Below are positions 41,871-50,410 of a DNA stretch of 64,000 nucleotides, piece after piece. Position numbers and translations under genes: made by a program. The notes under the pieces were generated by a model. The model searched no databases and had not been told where the DNA came from. It was given only the letters and a program-made list of their open reading frames with translations. This DNA is from Aquificaceae bacterium (GTDB lineage Bacteria; Aquificota; Aquificia; Aquificales; Aquificaceae), in the NCBI GenBank assembly GCA_025057455.1, contig JANWWY010000004.1, positions 1-64,000 on the forward strand, written 5' to 3'. The first letter of the stretch is position 1; the number at the start of each line of letters is the position of its first letter.

Positions 41871-43447
41871 GCAAAAGCCTCATACCTGTGAAAGGGTTTT
41901 TTCAGAAAGCTTCCAACTCTGTGGCCCGGGTCAAAGGGTTGAAACTCCTCAAACTCTGAAGGCACAAAGATAACCCCATCCGCCAAGTTTTGCGTTATAT
42001 ACAGGTCAAATTCTACATCTCCTATCCTTATACTGCCCTTTAGACCAAGCTTCTTGGCGGTATGCGGATTTACGTAAGCCCTCTGATATCTTTCTATTTC
42101 GTGGGTCCACGGATTCCAATGCCCAAGGTCCTCCACAAGGGTGCTATCCGTGTAAACGTAAAACTCACATTGAGGAATTTGGTAATCTTCTACCTTTTTT
42201 AGCCCCAAATCCTCCATCCTTAACCTTTCGTAGCCTTCTCCTGTGAGTTTCTCATAGCTTACACCATAATCTTGCAAAAACTCCCTAACATCTGCAGTCT
42301 TACAGTAGACCTCTTCTAAAACCCTTTGAGGGTTGTATATGCCGGCCTCTGGTTCACAGGTCTTTTGAGAATAAAGAAGGTAGCCAAAACCATGCCTGTA
42401 GTTTACAAAACTCCTTTCGTAAAAAAGAGTGCTGGAGAAAACCACATTTGAGTAGTGAGCGGTTATGTTGGGAAAGGTTTGAAAACTCACCACAAACTTG
42501 TCCCTTATGTTTTGTAGGTGTTCCTCTTTGAAGTATCTAAATACGTTGCCTACCACAACAAGATTTTCAAACTGGTCAAGTTCTCCTATAAAGTCTTCCA
42601 AGCTTTTAGCGGGAAAGGGCATAAGGTCTCCCACAAAGCTGTAGTTGACACCGTAGCGGTTTCTTAGACTAGAAAGCAAGTAAGCAACTGCGTCCCTAAA
42701 GGGTGAGCTTAGCAAATGAGCTCCCACAAGCACCAAAGAACCACGGAGCAGGAAAAGGCTTCTTTTTACAAATTCTACTTTTTCCTCTCCTTTCTCAGGC
42801 TCCAAGAGGGCTCTCAAAAACCTTATGACTTGGTCTGGTTTTAGAAGAAGTCTATCCTTTGCTTTGGCACATAAGGTTTCATACCTGCTGGAAAGGCAAA
42901 AAAGATAAGCACCACCCTCTACGGCATCCACAAGCCATCTGGTAGCCATAACCTCAGAAAAGACGGGTTCCGCATCCACGGACAATATAAACTTCACCCT
43001 TTTCCAGTCGGTAGGCTCTACTGTGGAGGGCAAAAAGTCAACCACGGGAGCATCCACGAAGACCTCACCAAAAGTTCGTGCAAGCACATACTCTTCCAAG
43101 CCTCCCTGTCTGCCAAGAAGAAAGGCAGTCTTACCCTTAAGCAACCTCTCCCTGAGTAAATTCAAAGCGGTTTGGTAGTCTACGGATATAAAGTCCTCCC
43201 CATTTTTTAGGAAGACACCCTTGAGCCTGAGAGGATTTCTGTGAACCTCCTGTATGTAGGTTATACCTTTCGTGCAGAAACTGCCCACGCACCTTACGTC
43301 TGCCGGGTGACCGCAGAGGTCTACTATTTTACCCTCTTTAAGATAGAGGATGTATCCACAACCACAGCCACAACCTGCACACAAACCAACTACCTGCTTA
43401 TCAAATTCTTTTACGGTGAGGGGCACTTTTGTAGGCTCAAGGCTCAT
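41867..43447 (-). CDS. half-size molybdopterin-oxidoreductase-like protein
   Basis: The N-terminus has an Fe4S4 domain like that of formate dehydrogenase and NapA: cysteines in VVGLCAGCGCGCGY, with the last in FCTKG. The next 330 residues follow the general outline of molybdopterin oxidoreductases (FILSVDAEPVFSEV; LVVVGNVFRYF; FPNITAHYSNVVF). The C-terminal domain fits molydop_binding (AYVNPHTAKKLGL; GVIFVPSEF). At 526 residues it is two-thirds of the usual size and I see no Cys/Ser ligand in the expected Mo position, so it may be non-catalytic. A TATAAT box lies 10 nt before ATG 43447. Confidence 0.75.
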   Translation of the reverse strand: MSLEPTKVPLTVKEFDKQVVGLCAGCGCGCGYILYLKEGKIVDLCGHPADVRCVGSFCTKGITYIQEVHRNPLRLKGVFLKNGEDFISVDYQTALNLLRERLLKGKTAFLLGRQGGLEEYVLARTFGEVFVDAPVVDFLPSTVEPTDWKRVKFILSVDAEPVFSEVMATRWLVDAVEGGAYLFCLSSRYETLCAKAKDRLLLKPDQVIRFLRALLEPEKGEEKVEFVKRSLFLLRGSLVLVGAHLLSSPFRDAVAYLLSSLRNRYGVNYSFVGDLMPFPAKSLEDFIGELDQFENLVVVGNVFRYFKEEHLQNIRDKFVVSFQTFPNITAHYSNVVFSSTLFYERSFVNYRHGFGYLLYSQKTCEPEAGIYNPQRVLEEVYCKTADVREFLQDYGVSYEKLTGEGYERLRMEDLGLKKVEDYQIPQCEFYVYTDSTLVEDLGHWNPWTHEIERYQRAYVNPHTAKKLGLKGSIRIGDVEFDLYITQNLADGVIFVPSEFEEFQPFDPGHRVGSFLKKPFHRYEAFA

Positions 43448-43457
43448 CCAGTTGAGA

Positions 43458-43463
43458 ATTATA
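43458..43463 (-). promoter_or_regulatory. -10 box (TATAAT) of the molybdopterin-like gene / lpxA operon
   Basis: Minus-strand TATAAT ends 10 nt before ATG 43447 and no Shine-Dalgarno intervenes. The four genes down to glmU probably form one transcript from here. Confidence 0.5.
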
Positions 43464-43541
43464 CAACATCTGCATCACAAAGGCATTCTGTAAATTAATG
43501 ACAGTTTAAACATGTTTGACATAAACATTATTTCATATACA

Positions 43542-43569
43542 TTGACATTTTCTGAAAGTGGCGTATAAT
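43542..43569 (+). promoter_or_regulatory. consensus sigma70-type promoter of abrB-flgD-flgE
   Basis: TTGACA and TATAAT are both perfect and lie 16 nt apart. ATG 43577 is 7 nt past the -10, so it coincides with the predicted transcription start. A second TTGACA (43516-43521) lies upstream. This is the best promoter in the window. Confidence 0.8.
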
Positions 43570-43576
43570 CATACCT

Positions 43577-43819
43577 ATGGACGAAGTTGCGAAAATTATG
43601 GCAAGGGGGCTTATAGCCTTACCGAGCGATGTAAGGAAAAAGCTTGGTCTCAAAGAGGGAGACCTCGTTAGGATAGAAGTAAAGGATGACCAGCTCATAA
43701 TAAAAAAGGAACAGAGAGTTTATGACTTAAAGGGTAGTTTGCAGTCCCAACAAAATCAAAACAAGACCTTTGCACAAATATTGGCTGAGGAGTTTGAAAA
43801 ACGTAGGGGAGGTAAGTAG
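43577..43819 (+). CDS. AbrB/SpoVT-type DNA-binding protein at the head of the flagellar operon
   Basis: The 80-residue protein has a swapped-hairpin AbrB domain in residues 1-45 (VAKIMARGLIALPSDVRKKLGLKEGDLVRIEVKDDQLIIKK), found in transition-state regulators and in MazE-type antitoxins. The C-terminal 35 residues are Gln/Asn-rich, then helical, and no toxin gene follows. Instead flgD comes next, 1 nt later. A consensus promoter gives an apparently leaderless message. It probably regulates this operon or others from it, but the target is not shown. Confidence 0.85.
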   Translation: MDEVAKIMARGLIALPSDVRKKLGLKEGDLVRIEVKDDQLIIKKEQRVYDLKGSLQSQQNQNKTFAQILAEEFEKRRGGK

Positions 43820-43820
43820 C

Positions 43821-44468
43821 GTGGCAGAATTCAGAGTTACAAACCCCTACGACATAAAACCTACCCAACCTAAGGTATTACCCAAAAACTACAGTCAAGG
43901 TGTGGACAATCTTTCCTCCGAGGACTTTCTAAGAATCTACATGGAAACCATTAAATACCAAGACCCCTTCCAACCGCAGGATATTTCTAAAATGCTGGAG
44001 GACATCACAAGACTAAACCAAATAAAACATATAAACGATATAAAAAGCTTTATGGAAGGTCTGAAGGGCTGGCTGAACCAGATAACTCTTCTCTCAAGCC
44101 TGAGCTTGATTGGCAGGGAATTTGTGTTTTCCACAGACACGTTGGATACTATAAGGGGCGGCACATATTACCTTCTGTCCTCCGAAGATATAAAGGGGGC
44201 TACTCTTAAGTTAATGGATGGTCAGGAGGTGGTGAAGGAAATTAGGATTGACCTTAAGAAGGGTCTTAATTCCATAGACCTAAAAGACCTGCCCAAGGGC
44301 CAGTTTGAAATAAGGCTTGAAAAGAATGGCATTCCCTTGGATGGGGTAAGCTTGGGCTTTCAAAGCAGGATAAAGTCTGTTAGTGTTTCTGGTAGTGAGC
44401 TTTTGTTTGAACTTGAGGGAGGAGAGCTTGTCTCTCCATCAAAGCTAATATACGCAGGAGGGGTATAA
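43821..44468 (+). CDS. flgD: flagellar hook assembly scaffold FlgD
   Basis: FlgD caps the growing hook and is discarded after hook completion. The N-terminal block LSSEDFLRIYMETIKYQDPFQPQD matches the FlgD family and the rest is a beta-rich Ig-like region (about 95-190). The track start (43770) lies within the previous gene; GTG 43821 follows GGGGAGGTAAG and yields 215 residues. It lies 1 nt after the AbrB-like gene and 2 nt before flgE, so the three are one unit. Confidence 0.93.
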   Translation: MAEFRVTNPYDIKPTQPKVLPKNYSQGVDNLSSEDFLRIYMETIKYQDPFQPQDISKMLEDITRLNQIKHINDIKSFMEGLKGWLNQITLLSSLSLIGREFVFSTDTLDTIRGGTYYLLSSEDIKGATLKLMDGQEVVKEIRIDLKKGLNSIDLKDLPKGQFEIRLEKNGIPLDGVSLGFQSRIKSVSVSGSELLFELEGGELVSPSKLIYAGGV

Positions 44469-44470
44469 CC

Positions 44471-45841
44471 ATGATGAGGAGCTTTTTTAACGCAGTAACA
44501 GGGCTTAACACTTACAGAACGTGGATGGACATAACTGCGGACAACATGGCCAACGTAAACACCATAGGTTTTAAGGGAAGTAGACCCATATTCCAGGATG
44601 TGATATCTTCTGTAACAATTGGGCTAAATACGGTGACAAACACCATGAAGTCTACCACCTACGGAGCTGGTGTGATGGTGGACAGCACTCAGAAAATCTG
44701 GACCATAGGCAACTTTAAACAAACTGGCGTAAATACAGACCTTGCCATACAGGGAAGGGGTCTTTTTATAATAAAGGACCCCATATCTGGCGTTCAGTAT
44801 TACACGAGGGATGGGCAGTTTAGGCTGAGCAGAGATGGATACATGGTAAATTCTGGGGGGCTTAAACTGCAGGGATTTAAAGTGGATGAGAGGGGAAAGA
44901 CTGTAGGCACAGGACTCGAGGACATAAAGGTGATACCACAACTTCCTCCAAAGGCTACTGGTCAGATAAGATTCTTGGGACCTACCAACCTAAACGCCAA
45001 CAGCCCCATTCCAGCTGCTACTTTTGACCCCAATGACCCTTCAAGCTATAACTACAAGTACACTATAACCATATACGATAGCCTCGGTACCTCATACCAA
45101 GCAGACCTATTCTTTAGGAGGTCAGGAACCAACACCTGGGACATATACTTGAGGTCAGACATAGACCCTAATAATGCAGGTTATGAGTTAAGCGGTAACT
45201 GGACTGGTGTGCAGTTTGACCCATCGGGTAAACCCGTGTACGATGGGACAACTATTACGAGGGAACCCACACCCGACGGGAAAAACTTTCTTTACTATCT
45301 TAACCCTAATAATTTGACCGTGCCAACCACAATGCCGAGCGGTGGGAATTTCCCAGCAAATACCGATTGGAGGATATACGTAGGCGAGTCACTGCAAGCT
45401 GTTACAGTCAATACAGGCGACCCTATCCCAAGCCCATACGTAACCCAGTATTCTGCAGACTTTTTGGTAACAGCGGACCAAAACGGCTATACTAAGGGTG
45501 ACCTTGTGGATGTTTATGTTCTTTCGGAGGATGGTGCGGTGGTAGGTGTTTATTCAAATGGTAAGTCTCTTCCTCTCTACAGAGTAGCCTTAGCGGTGTT
45601 CTCTGACCCGGAAGAGCTTGTCAAGAAGGGTGCCAATCTTTATACTTCCATATCTACGCCCACTATCATGACTCCTGGGGGTGCAGAGAAGGTTAGGTCA
45701 GGTATGCTGGAGATGTCCAACGTGGATATAGCCAGCGAGTTTATAAACCTCATATCCGCACAAAGGTCTTATCAGGCAAACACGAGAGTTATCACATCTT
45801 CCAATACGGTGTTGGAGGATACTATAAACTTAGTCAGATAA
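44471..45841 (+). CDS. flgE: flagellar hook protein FlgE
   Basis: The protein forms the universal joint between basal body and filament. N- and C-terminal coils are well conserved: FFNAVTGLNTYRTWMDITADNMANVNTIGFKGS and GMLEMSNVDIASEFINLISAQRSYQANTRVI. Residues about 150-370 form the exposed variable domains, with a Pro/Asn-rich stretch (DPNNAGYELSG). The 456-residue length is within the family range. Only flgD and flgE are here; flgK and flgL lie 16 kb away on the other strand, so the flagellar genes are scattered. Confidence 0.95.
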   Translation: MMRSFFNAVTGLNTYRTWMDITADNMANVNTIGFKGSRPIFQDVISSVTIGLNTVTNTMKSTTYGAGVMVDSTQKIWTIGNFKQTGVNTDLAIQGRGLFIIKDPISGVQYYTRDGQFRLSRDGYMVNSGGLKLQGFKVDERGKTVGTGLEDIKVIPQLPPKATGQIRFLGPTNLNANSPIPAATFDPNDPSSYNYKYTITIYDSLGTSYQADLFFRRSGTNTWDIYLRSDIDPNNAGYELSGNWTGVQFDPSGKPVYDGTTITREPTPDGKNFLYYLNPNNLTVPTTMPSGGNFPANTDWRIYVGESLQAVTVNTGDPIPSPYVTQYSADFLVTADQNGYTKGDLVDVYVLSEDGAVVGVYSNGKSLPLYRVALAVFSDPEELVKKGANLYTSISTPTIMTPGGAEKVRSGMLEMSNVDIASEFINLISAQRSYQANTRVITSSNTVLEDTINLVR

Positions 45842-45844
45842 TAC

Positions 45845-45875
45845 AAGCCCAAGTTAGGGAGGGGGTAGGCTTTTT
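45845..45875. terminator. possible weak hairpin between flgE and bioF
   Basis: AAGCC and GGCTT form a 5-bp stem over a GGG-rich loop followed by TTT; it overlaps the last bases of the convergent bioF. The 12-nt gap allows no other plus-strand terminator. Confidence 0.35.
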
Positions 45876-46978
45876 AGTGCTTCTAGAAGGAGCTGTATGT
45901 CTTCTTCTGAGTAATTTAGGCTTGCGGTCAACCTAAGCCTGGCTTGACCTTTTGGAACCGTAGGATATCTTATGGCTTGAAGCAGTATTCCCTTTTGAAG
46001 AAGATAGTCCCTTATACTTATAGCTTTAGACTCATCATAAACCATGATAGGTATTATGGGTGTGCGGTTGTAAAGAACTTGCAGGTTTACAGCCTTCAGA
46101 CCCTCATATAGTCTCTCGCTCGTGGTTTTTAGCTTTTCAAGCCTCCAATTTTCCGCTTGTATTATCTCTAAGGCTTTTATCGCTCCTGCGCATACCGCTG
46201 GAGGTAAGGACGTGGAAAATATTAGACTTCTTGCTCTGTTTATTAAATACTCGCACAGAACCTTTGAGCCACACACAAAGGCTCCATAAGAGCCTATAGC
46301 CTTGGAAAGAGTGCCCATTAACACAAGGAAGTCTTCCCAGGATTCTTCAAAGGCTTCAAGCCCACCCCTTCCATACTTACCTAAAACCCCCGTTGCATGG
46401 GCTTCGTCGAGGTATAGCATACAGTCATACTCTTTGCACAGCTTTTTAAGCTTAGAAATGTCTGCCACATCCCCATCCATGCTAAAAACGGTATCGCTCA
46501 CCACCAAACACTTTTTGTAGTTTTCACGGTTTTTCCTGAGGAGCTCTTCGAGGTTTTGGTAGTCCCTGTGTTTGTAGACGAAAACCTTTGCCTTTGACAA
46601 CCTGCAGGCGTCTACTATGCTAGCGTGGTTTAGCTGGTCGCTAAAGGCCGCATCACCATCCCCCACAAGGGACTGAATGGTACCAAGATTGGCAAGATAA
46701 CCAGAGCCAAAAAGCACACAGCACTCCACTCTCTTAAAGTCAGCCAATTTCTCTTCAAGCTCCTTATGGTAGAACGTGTAACCAGAAACAAGGGCGGAAG
46801 CACCAGAGCCAAGCCCGTATTCTCTAAGAGCCCTTATAGAAGCCTCTAAAACTTCTGGATGTTTCTTCAGTCCAAGGTAGTCGTTGGAACAAAAGTCCTT
46901 TAGCCCTTCCCTCAAAAACCTTGTGCGATAGAGGTACTGCTCTTTCAGAAAGTCAAGCTCCTTTCTTAGCCAATCCAT
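45854..46978 (-). CDS. bioF: 8-amino-7-oxononanoate synthase (alpha-oxoamine synthase)
   Basis: A fold-type I PLP enzyme of 374 residues that condenses pimeloyl-ACP/CoA with alanine in biotin synthesis. Key blocks are FCSNDYLGL, GSGASALVSGY, FGSGYLAN, HASIVDACRLS, LYLDEAHATGVLG and the Schiff-base Lys in MGTLSKAIGSYGAF. Glycine C-acetyltransferase (Kbl) and HemA1 are close relatives; the length and pattern favour BioF. A minus-strand TATAAT is 37 nt upstream of the start. No other biotin gene is nearby. Confidence 0.88.
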   Translation of the reverse strand: MDWLRKELDFLKEQYLYRTRFLREGLKDFCSNDYLGLKKHPEVLEASIRALREYGLGSGASALVSGYTFYHKELEEKLADFKRVECCVLFGSGYLANLGTIQSLVGDGDAAFSDQLNHASIVDACRLSKAKVFVYKHRDYQNLEELLRKNRENYKKCLVVSDTVFSMDGDVADISKLKKLCKEYDCMLYLDEAHATGVLGKYGRGGLEAFEESWEDFLVLMGTLSKAIGSYGAFVCGSKVLCEYLINRARSLIFSTSLPPAVCAGAIKALEIIQAENWRLEKLKTTSERLYEGLKAVNLQVLYNRTPIIPIMVYDESKAISIRDYLLQKGILLQAIRYPTVPKGQARLRLTASLNYSEEDIQLLLEALKSLPPP

Positions 46979-47015
46979 TGATGTGCCTTACACCCTAACG
47001 CTTCATCCCAACTAT

Positions 47016-47021
47016 ATTATA
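47016..47021 (-). promoter_or_regulatory. -10 box (TATAAT) before bioF
   Basis: Minus-strand TATAAT in the 46-nt gap after the Cys-rich gene, leaving a leader of about 30 nt. Confidence 0.45.
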
Positions 47022-47024
47022 GGA

Positions 47025-49586
47025 CTACTTTTCAGGCTCGCATATGTACTCCATGTCCATTGGTGGTTTCGATGTAGGCTTTTTCTTGACGCTTTTTGGT
47101 TTTTGGGCTACTACATTCTTGCTTGCTGGTTTATTTTCTACATTGGGTTTCTGTTGGAAGTTTTCTTTCCTTTTAACTGTTTTGCCACCAACAGGCTTGG
47201 CGGTTTGTGTTGTTTTTTGCTTTGGTCTCCAGTAGCATCTTTGTTTTGTCTCGGGCAGTATTTGTACTGTGCCATCCTTTTCTACAATCTGTAGCCCACC
47301 ACCGGTGGGTGTTGACGAACCTAAAGTGGCTCCAGCACCACCCTGCGAGGGCAATGGTGTAGGCATAAGTCCAACACCTGCACCCACACCTCCAGAGCTA
47401 CCGGAGGATGGGTTTGCTCCTGAGCCTGTTGGTTGTGTATTCTGTCCTCCATCCCCTTCCGCCATCTTCGGACAATTTTCTGGTTGGGAAAGTTCCACTT
47501 CTGCATTGGGTGGGCTTTCAATGCCTGCAACGGCAACTGTATTCTTTATAGGTCCCTGACCACAGCTGTGCTTACTCTTGAAGCAAAACTCCAAGGGCGA
47601 GGCATGGTAGTATGCTCTTACTTCAAAATTCTGAAGGTTTGCGCCCGTTGCAAGGGTGTATGCTACCTCTACCTTTATGGGTTGTCCGTTTGTCTGACTT
47701 GCTATACTGGATAAGCTTATGATGGTGCTGTTGTTGGCTATACAGTCGTACGTTAGCAGTGTGTTGTTGGAGACGTCTTTGACCTTTATTTCCAGCTTGT
47801 TAAAGTCAGAGAGGCTGGCATTTATAACCTCCAACCTTAGCCAAAGAAAAGGCCTTGGTCCACTACAGTAATCCCAAGGCTTGAAAACCTGCTCAATTTT
47901 ACCATCTTTGTAATCGCATCTGCGTGCAAAGCCTTGCTTATCCGGAGGTTTAGTAGGGTCAAAATACCACATGGCGGGAGCATTATCCCCAAGCACCCAT
48001 ATACATCCCCCGTCGTCTACATTGGTGGTGTAATCCCTCGGGTTACCATTTGACCCATGCGTCCAGCTTTTGTATTCCCATGTGGGCATGCAGGGCGCCC
48101 CAGTAACCCAATCCCAACATAGAACTCTACCAGGGTTGAAACTCCCAGCCTGATACATAAAATCTGTAGAGTAGGTCCTTGAACCAATCGTAACCTCAGA
48201 ACCAAGTCCAGTATTGAGATTTAGAGTACCAAAAAGGGTAGGCGGTGATGCGGGTAAGCCGTTAGAGAGGTTAAAACAATACTGTGAAAACTGATTCAAT
48301 CTTGTGCAAACATACTTTGGACTCATGGTGTTGTCGTAGTATATGAAAGAAGACCATACCCTAGGGTAGGTCATAGTTAAAGTGTGTGTTTGGGAGGATA
48401 CGGTCCACCCTGCGCAGGCGGATTTTGCACCTGCGTCATAACAAAAAGCTCTTATGGTTTTTGGAACTGCGTTTGCGTGGCTGTCGGTTATAAAGTATAA
48501 CTTGTTGCCCACCACCTCTCCAAAAATCCCAGGTCCTACGCTCATGGGCGGTACTAAACTTACACCCACTGCGTTTGGGTCTGTAAATGAAGCAAGGGGA
48601 AAGCTAAAGCCCGTGTAGTAGGAGCTAAGCCCTGTGCAAAAATTTGCAGGATTTGTCGCACTTAAGCAGTATAGCTTCAGGTCACCACCCACCATGTAAA
48701 ACTCGTTGCCCACCTTCCATGGTCCCTTTACATAAGACCAGGTTTTTGTTGGGTTTGTTCCAAGCTTGTAAAATCCACATTCCGTGTCGGTTTCAAGGTT
48801 ATAGCACCCAAGACCGAACTCCATATCGCTCCCAGTAACCGCGTAGTAAAGCCTCCCAGTGCCATCAATAAAATACTCTTCGTCGTACATGCCTGAAGAG
48901 GAGAACTTGCCTGAGTTATCGCCCTTGGGAAGAAGTTTTGGAAAACCAGGACAGTAGTTGCCCGTTGCGGTGTCTACACACTTGAAGATGGTGCCCGTGT
49001 TTGTATTGGCACCCATTGGCTCATGGTGATTTATGAAGTATATTCTAAGCTTTCCGCCCGAGGACATGTGTCTGTATGGGATGGCTCTGTATCCGTCTCC
49101 ACCGCCAGTCACATTAAAGCTGGAAGCCACAGAAGTATTTATGTTTATACTCATGTAGCCATTTACGGGTGGTGCGCTACCAGTCCATGTGGCTATAGTG
49201 TTTGTTGAATTCAAAGCACCGCTCCATCCAAAGGGTTGCTGTAGAGAACCAGGTACTACGGTGTTTATTGGACCCTCTGTTATGGTGATGCCGTTTTGCA
49301 CTGCGTTTGTGTTGTTGGCATAGTAAACTACCCAATCCACTACGTATGTATTACCGCTCTGCGATATATTAAGGGGCTTTTTTTCAAGGGTTGGATACTT
49401 GGGAAGTTCTCCCCTCTCAGTTAATTTTTTGATTATAGCCGGTATAAGCATAAAGGGTATTATTATGGAAGGTCCTACCTTGATACCTCCTCCCTCACCC
49501 TGGGGTGCCGGCCTGCCCTCCTGAGAGAAAGAAGTGCTTACAAAAAGGAAGGGTAGTATTAATAAAGTCGTTGCTTTTCTAAACAT
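47025..49586 (-). CDS. large secreted Cys-rich propeller-like protein, unknown function
   Basis: ATG 49586 follows GAGAGGAGGCTTATC and opens a signal peptide (FRKATTLLILPFLFVSTSFSQ). After a short segment that could be a second hydrophobic helix (SIIIPFMLIPAII), residues about 80-170 look like a beta-sandwich of the DUF11 type. From about 195 to 520 six blocks repeat an inter-strand cysteine pair, C-x8/9-C, each with a TG- or T-containing turn (CVDTATGNYC, CYNLETDTEC, CLSATNPANFC, CYDAGAKSAC, CTRLNQFSQYC, CWDWVTGAPC), as in blades of a PQQ-like beta-propeller. A Gly/Ser/Pro linker and a basic Lys-rich tail end the 853-residue protein. It has 21 cysteines. A DsbC-like gene precedes it. Confidence 0.8.
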   Translation of the reverse strand: MFRKATTLLILPFLFVSTSFSQEGRPAPQGEGGGIKVGPSIIIPFMLIPAIIKKLTERGELPKYPTLEKKPLNISQSGNTYVVDWVVYYANNTNAVQNGITITEGPINTVVPGSLQQPFGWSGALNSTNTIATWTGSAPPVNGYMSININTSVASSFNVTGGGDGYRAIPYRHMSSGGKLRIYFINHHEPMGANTNTGTIFKCVDTATGNYCPGFPKLLPKGDNSGKFSSSGMYDEEYFIDGTGRLYYAVTGSDMEFGLGCYNLETDTECGFYKLGTNPTKTWSYVKGPWKVGNEFYMVGGDLKLYCLSATNPANFCTGLSSYYTGFSFPLASFTDPNAVGVSLVPPMSVGPGIFGEVVGNKLYFITDSHANAVPKTIRAFCYDAGAKSACAGWTVSSQTHTLTMTYPRVWSSFIYYDNTMSPKYVCTRLNQFSQYCFNLSNGLPASPPTLFGTLNLNTGLGSEVTIGSRTYSTDFMYQAGSFNPGRVLCWDWVTGAPCMPTWEYKSWTHGSNGNPRDYTTNVDDGGCIWVLGDNAPAMWYFDPTKPPDKQGFARRCDYKDGKIEQVFKPWDYCSGPRPFLWLRLEVINASLSDFNKLEIKVKDVSNNTLLTYDCIANNSTIISLSSIASQTNGQPIKVEVAYTLATGANLQNFEVRAYYHASPLEFCFKSKHSCGQGPIKNTVAVAGIESPPNAEVELSQPENCPKMAEGDGGQNTQPTGSGANPSSGSSGGVGAGVGLMPTPLPSQGGAGATLGSSTPTGGGLQIVEKDGTVQILPETKQRCYWRPKQKTTQTAKPVGGKTVKRKENFQQKPNVENKPASKNVVAQKPKSVKKKPTSKPPMDMEYICEPEK

Positions 49587-49665
49587 GATAAGCCTCCTCT
49601 CCCCCAGCAACTGGAACTTTCCTGTTAACTAGAGGACCTAATTGATTAGCCCTTCCAATTTATGG

Positions 49666-50409
49666 CTAATTTACCAGTTTGTCAAGGTCTTCTTCTGTAG
49701 GCAATCCAGAATGCATCCTGCCGTTCATACCTATGAAGGTGGGAGTTCCACTAATCCCCAGTTTATTCATAAGTTCAAGGTTTGACTGTATCGCCTTCTT
49801 GCCGTTTTCACATTGATTGTTTGAGGTGTAGCCCTCTGTGTACTCTTTAAAACCCTTTTTATCACAGACCATTGCCACAGACTTGCCAAAAGCCTCTGGA
49901 TGTATTGGCAGAGGGTAAAGGATTAGCCTAACTTGGACGCCCTTTTTCTTTGACCACTCTTCCACTATAGGGTTGCTCCTTTTGCAAAAGGGACAGTCTG
50001 GGTCTGTTATAAAGTATACGTATTTACTACCTTCTCCTAACCTTATGTTTACATGCTTTTCAAGCTCTTTTAGTTGTTCTGCGGAGACCTTCATGAATTC
50101 TTGCTGTCGGTCCCTGGTTACGTTTTTCTTATCCTTTAGACTTATAAGATTCCCAGCGAGCAAATACTGACCTTGGCTATCCATGTAAAACACAAGGGGT
50201 TGTGCGCCCACCTTTACTACCACCTCACACAACCCCTTAATATTCTGAAGCTGGGAAACAGACTCAACGGTAAAATCCTGAGGAATAAGGTCTTTTACCG
50301 ATGTCTTAACCTGTTCCTTCGTAGGACACTTGGCGGAGCCTTGACCGCATGCGCCCACAAGAAATGTTGTTGCAACCACAAAGGATAAAAGACTTAACCT
50401 TTTTAACAT
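49666..50409 (-). CDS. DsbC/DsbG-like disulfide isomerase lipoprotein
   Basis: The signal peptide ends in a lipobox (LVGAC), so the mature protein is probably membrane-anchored in the periplasm. An N-terminal dimerisation-type domain (about 20-110) precedes a thioredoxin fold with the active site DPDCPFCKRSNP (about 155) and the cis-Pro loop ISGTPTFIG. Extra cysteines (MVCDKK, NQCENG) may form a structural disulfide. ATG 50409 has CAGGAGG upstream; the track start is 11 codons too early. It overlaps aroK by proximity (1-nt gap) and is followed by the Cys-rich secreted protein, a likely substrate. Confidence 0.9.
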   Translation of the reverse strand: MLKRLSLLSFVVATTFLVGACGQGSAKCPTKEQVKTSVKDLIPQDFTVESVSQLQNIKGLCEVVVKVGAQPLVFYMDSQGQYLLAGNLISLKDKKNVTRDRQQEFMKVSAEQLKELEKHVNIRLGEGSKYVYFITDPDCPFCKRSNPIVEEWSKKKGVQVRLILYPLPIHPEAFGKSVAMVCDKKGFKEYTEGYTSNNQCENGKKAIQSNLELMNKLGISGTPTFIGMNGRMHSGLPTEEDLDKLVN

Positions 50410-50410
50410 T

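Noticed and set aside
43577-43819. toxin-antitoxin module
   Set aside because: The AbrB/MazE-like protein has no toxin gene next to it; flgD follows directly.
47269-47559. plus-strand ORFs antisense to the Cys-rich secreted protein
   Set aside because: They arise from its low-complexity Gly/Pro/Ser linker.
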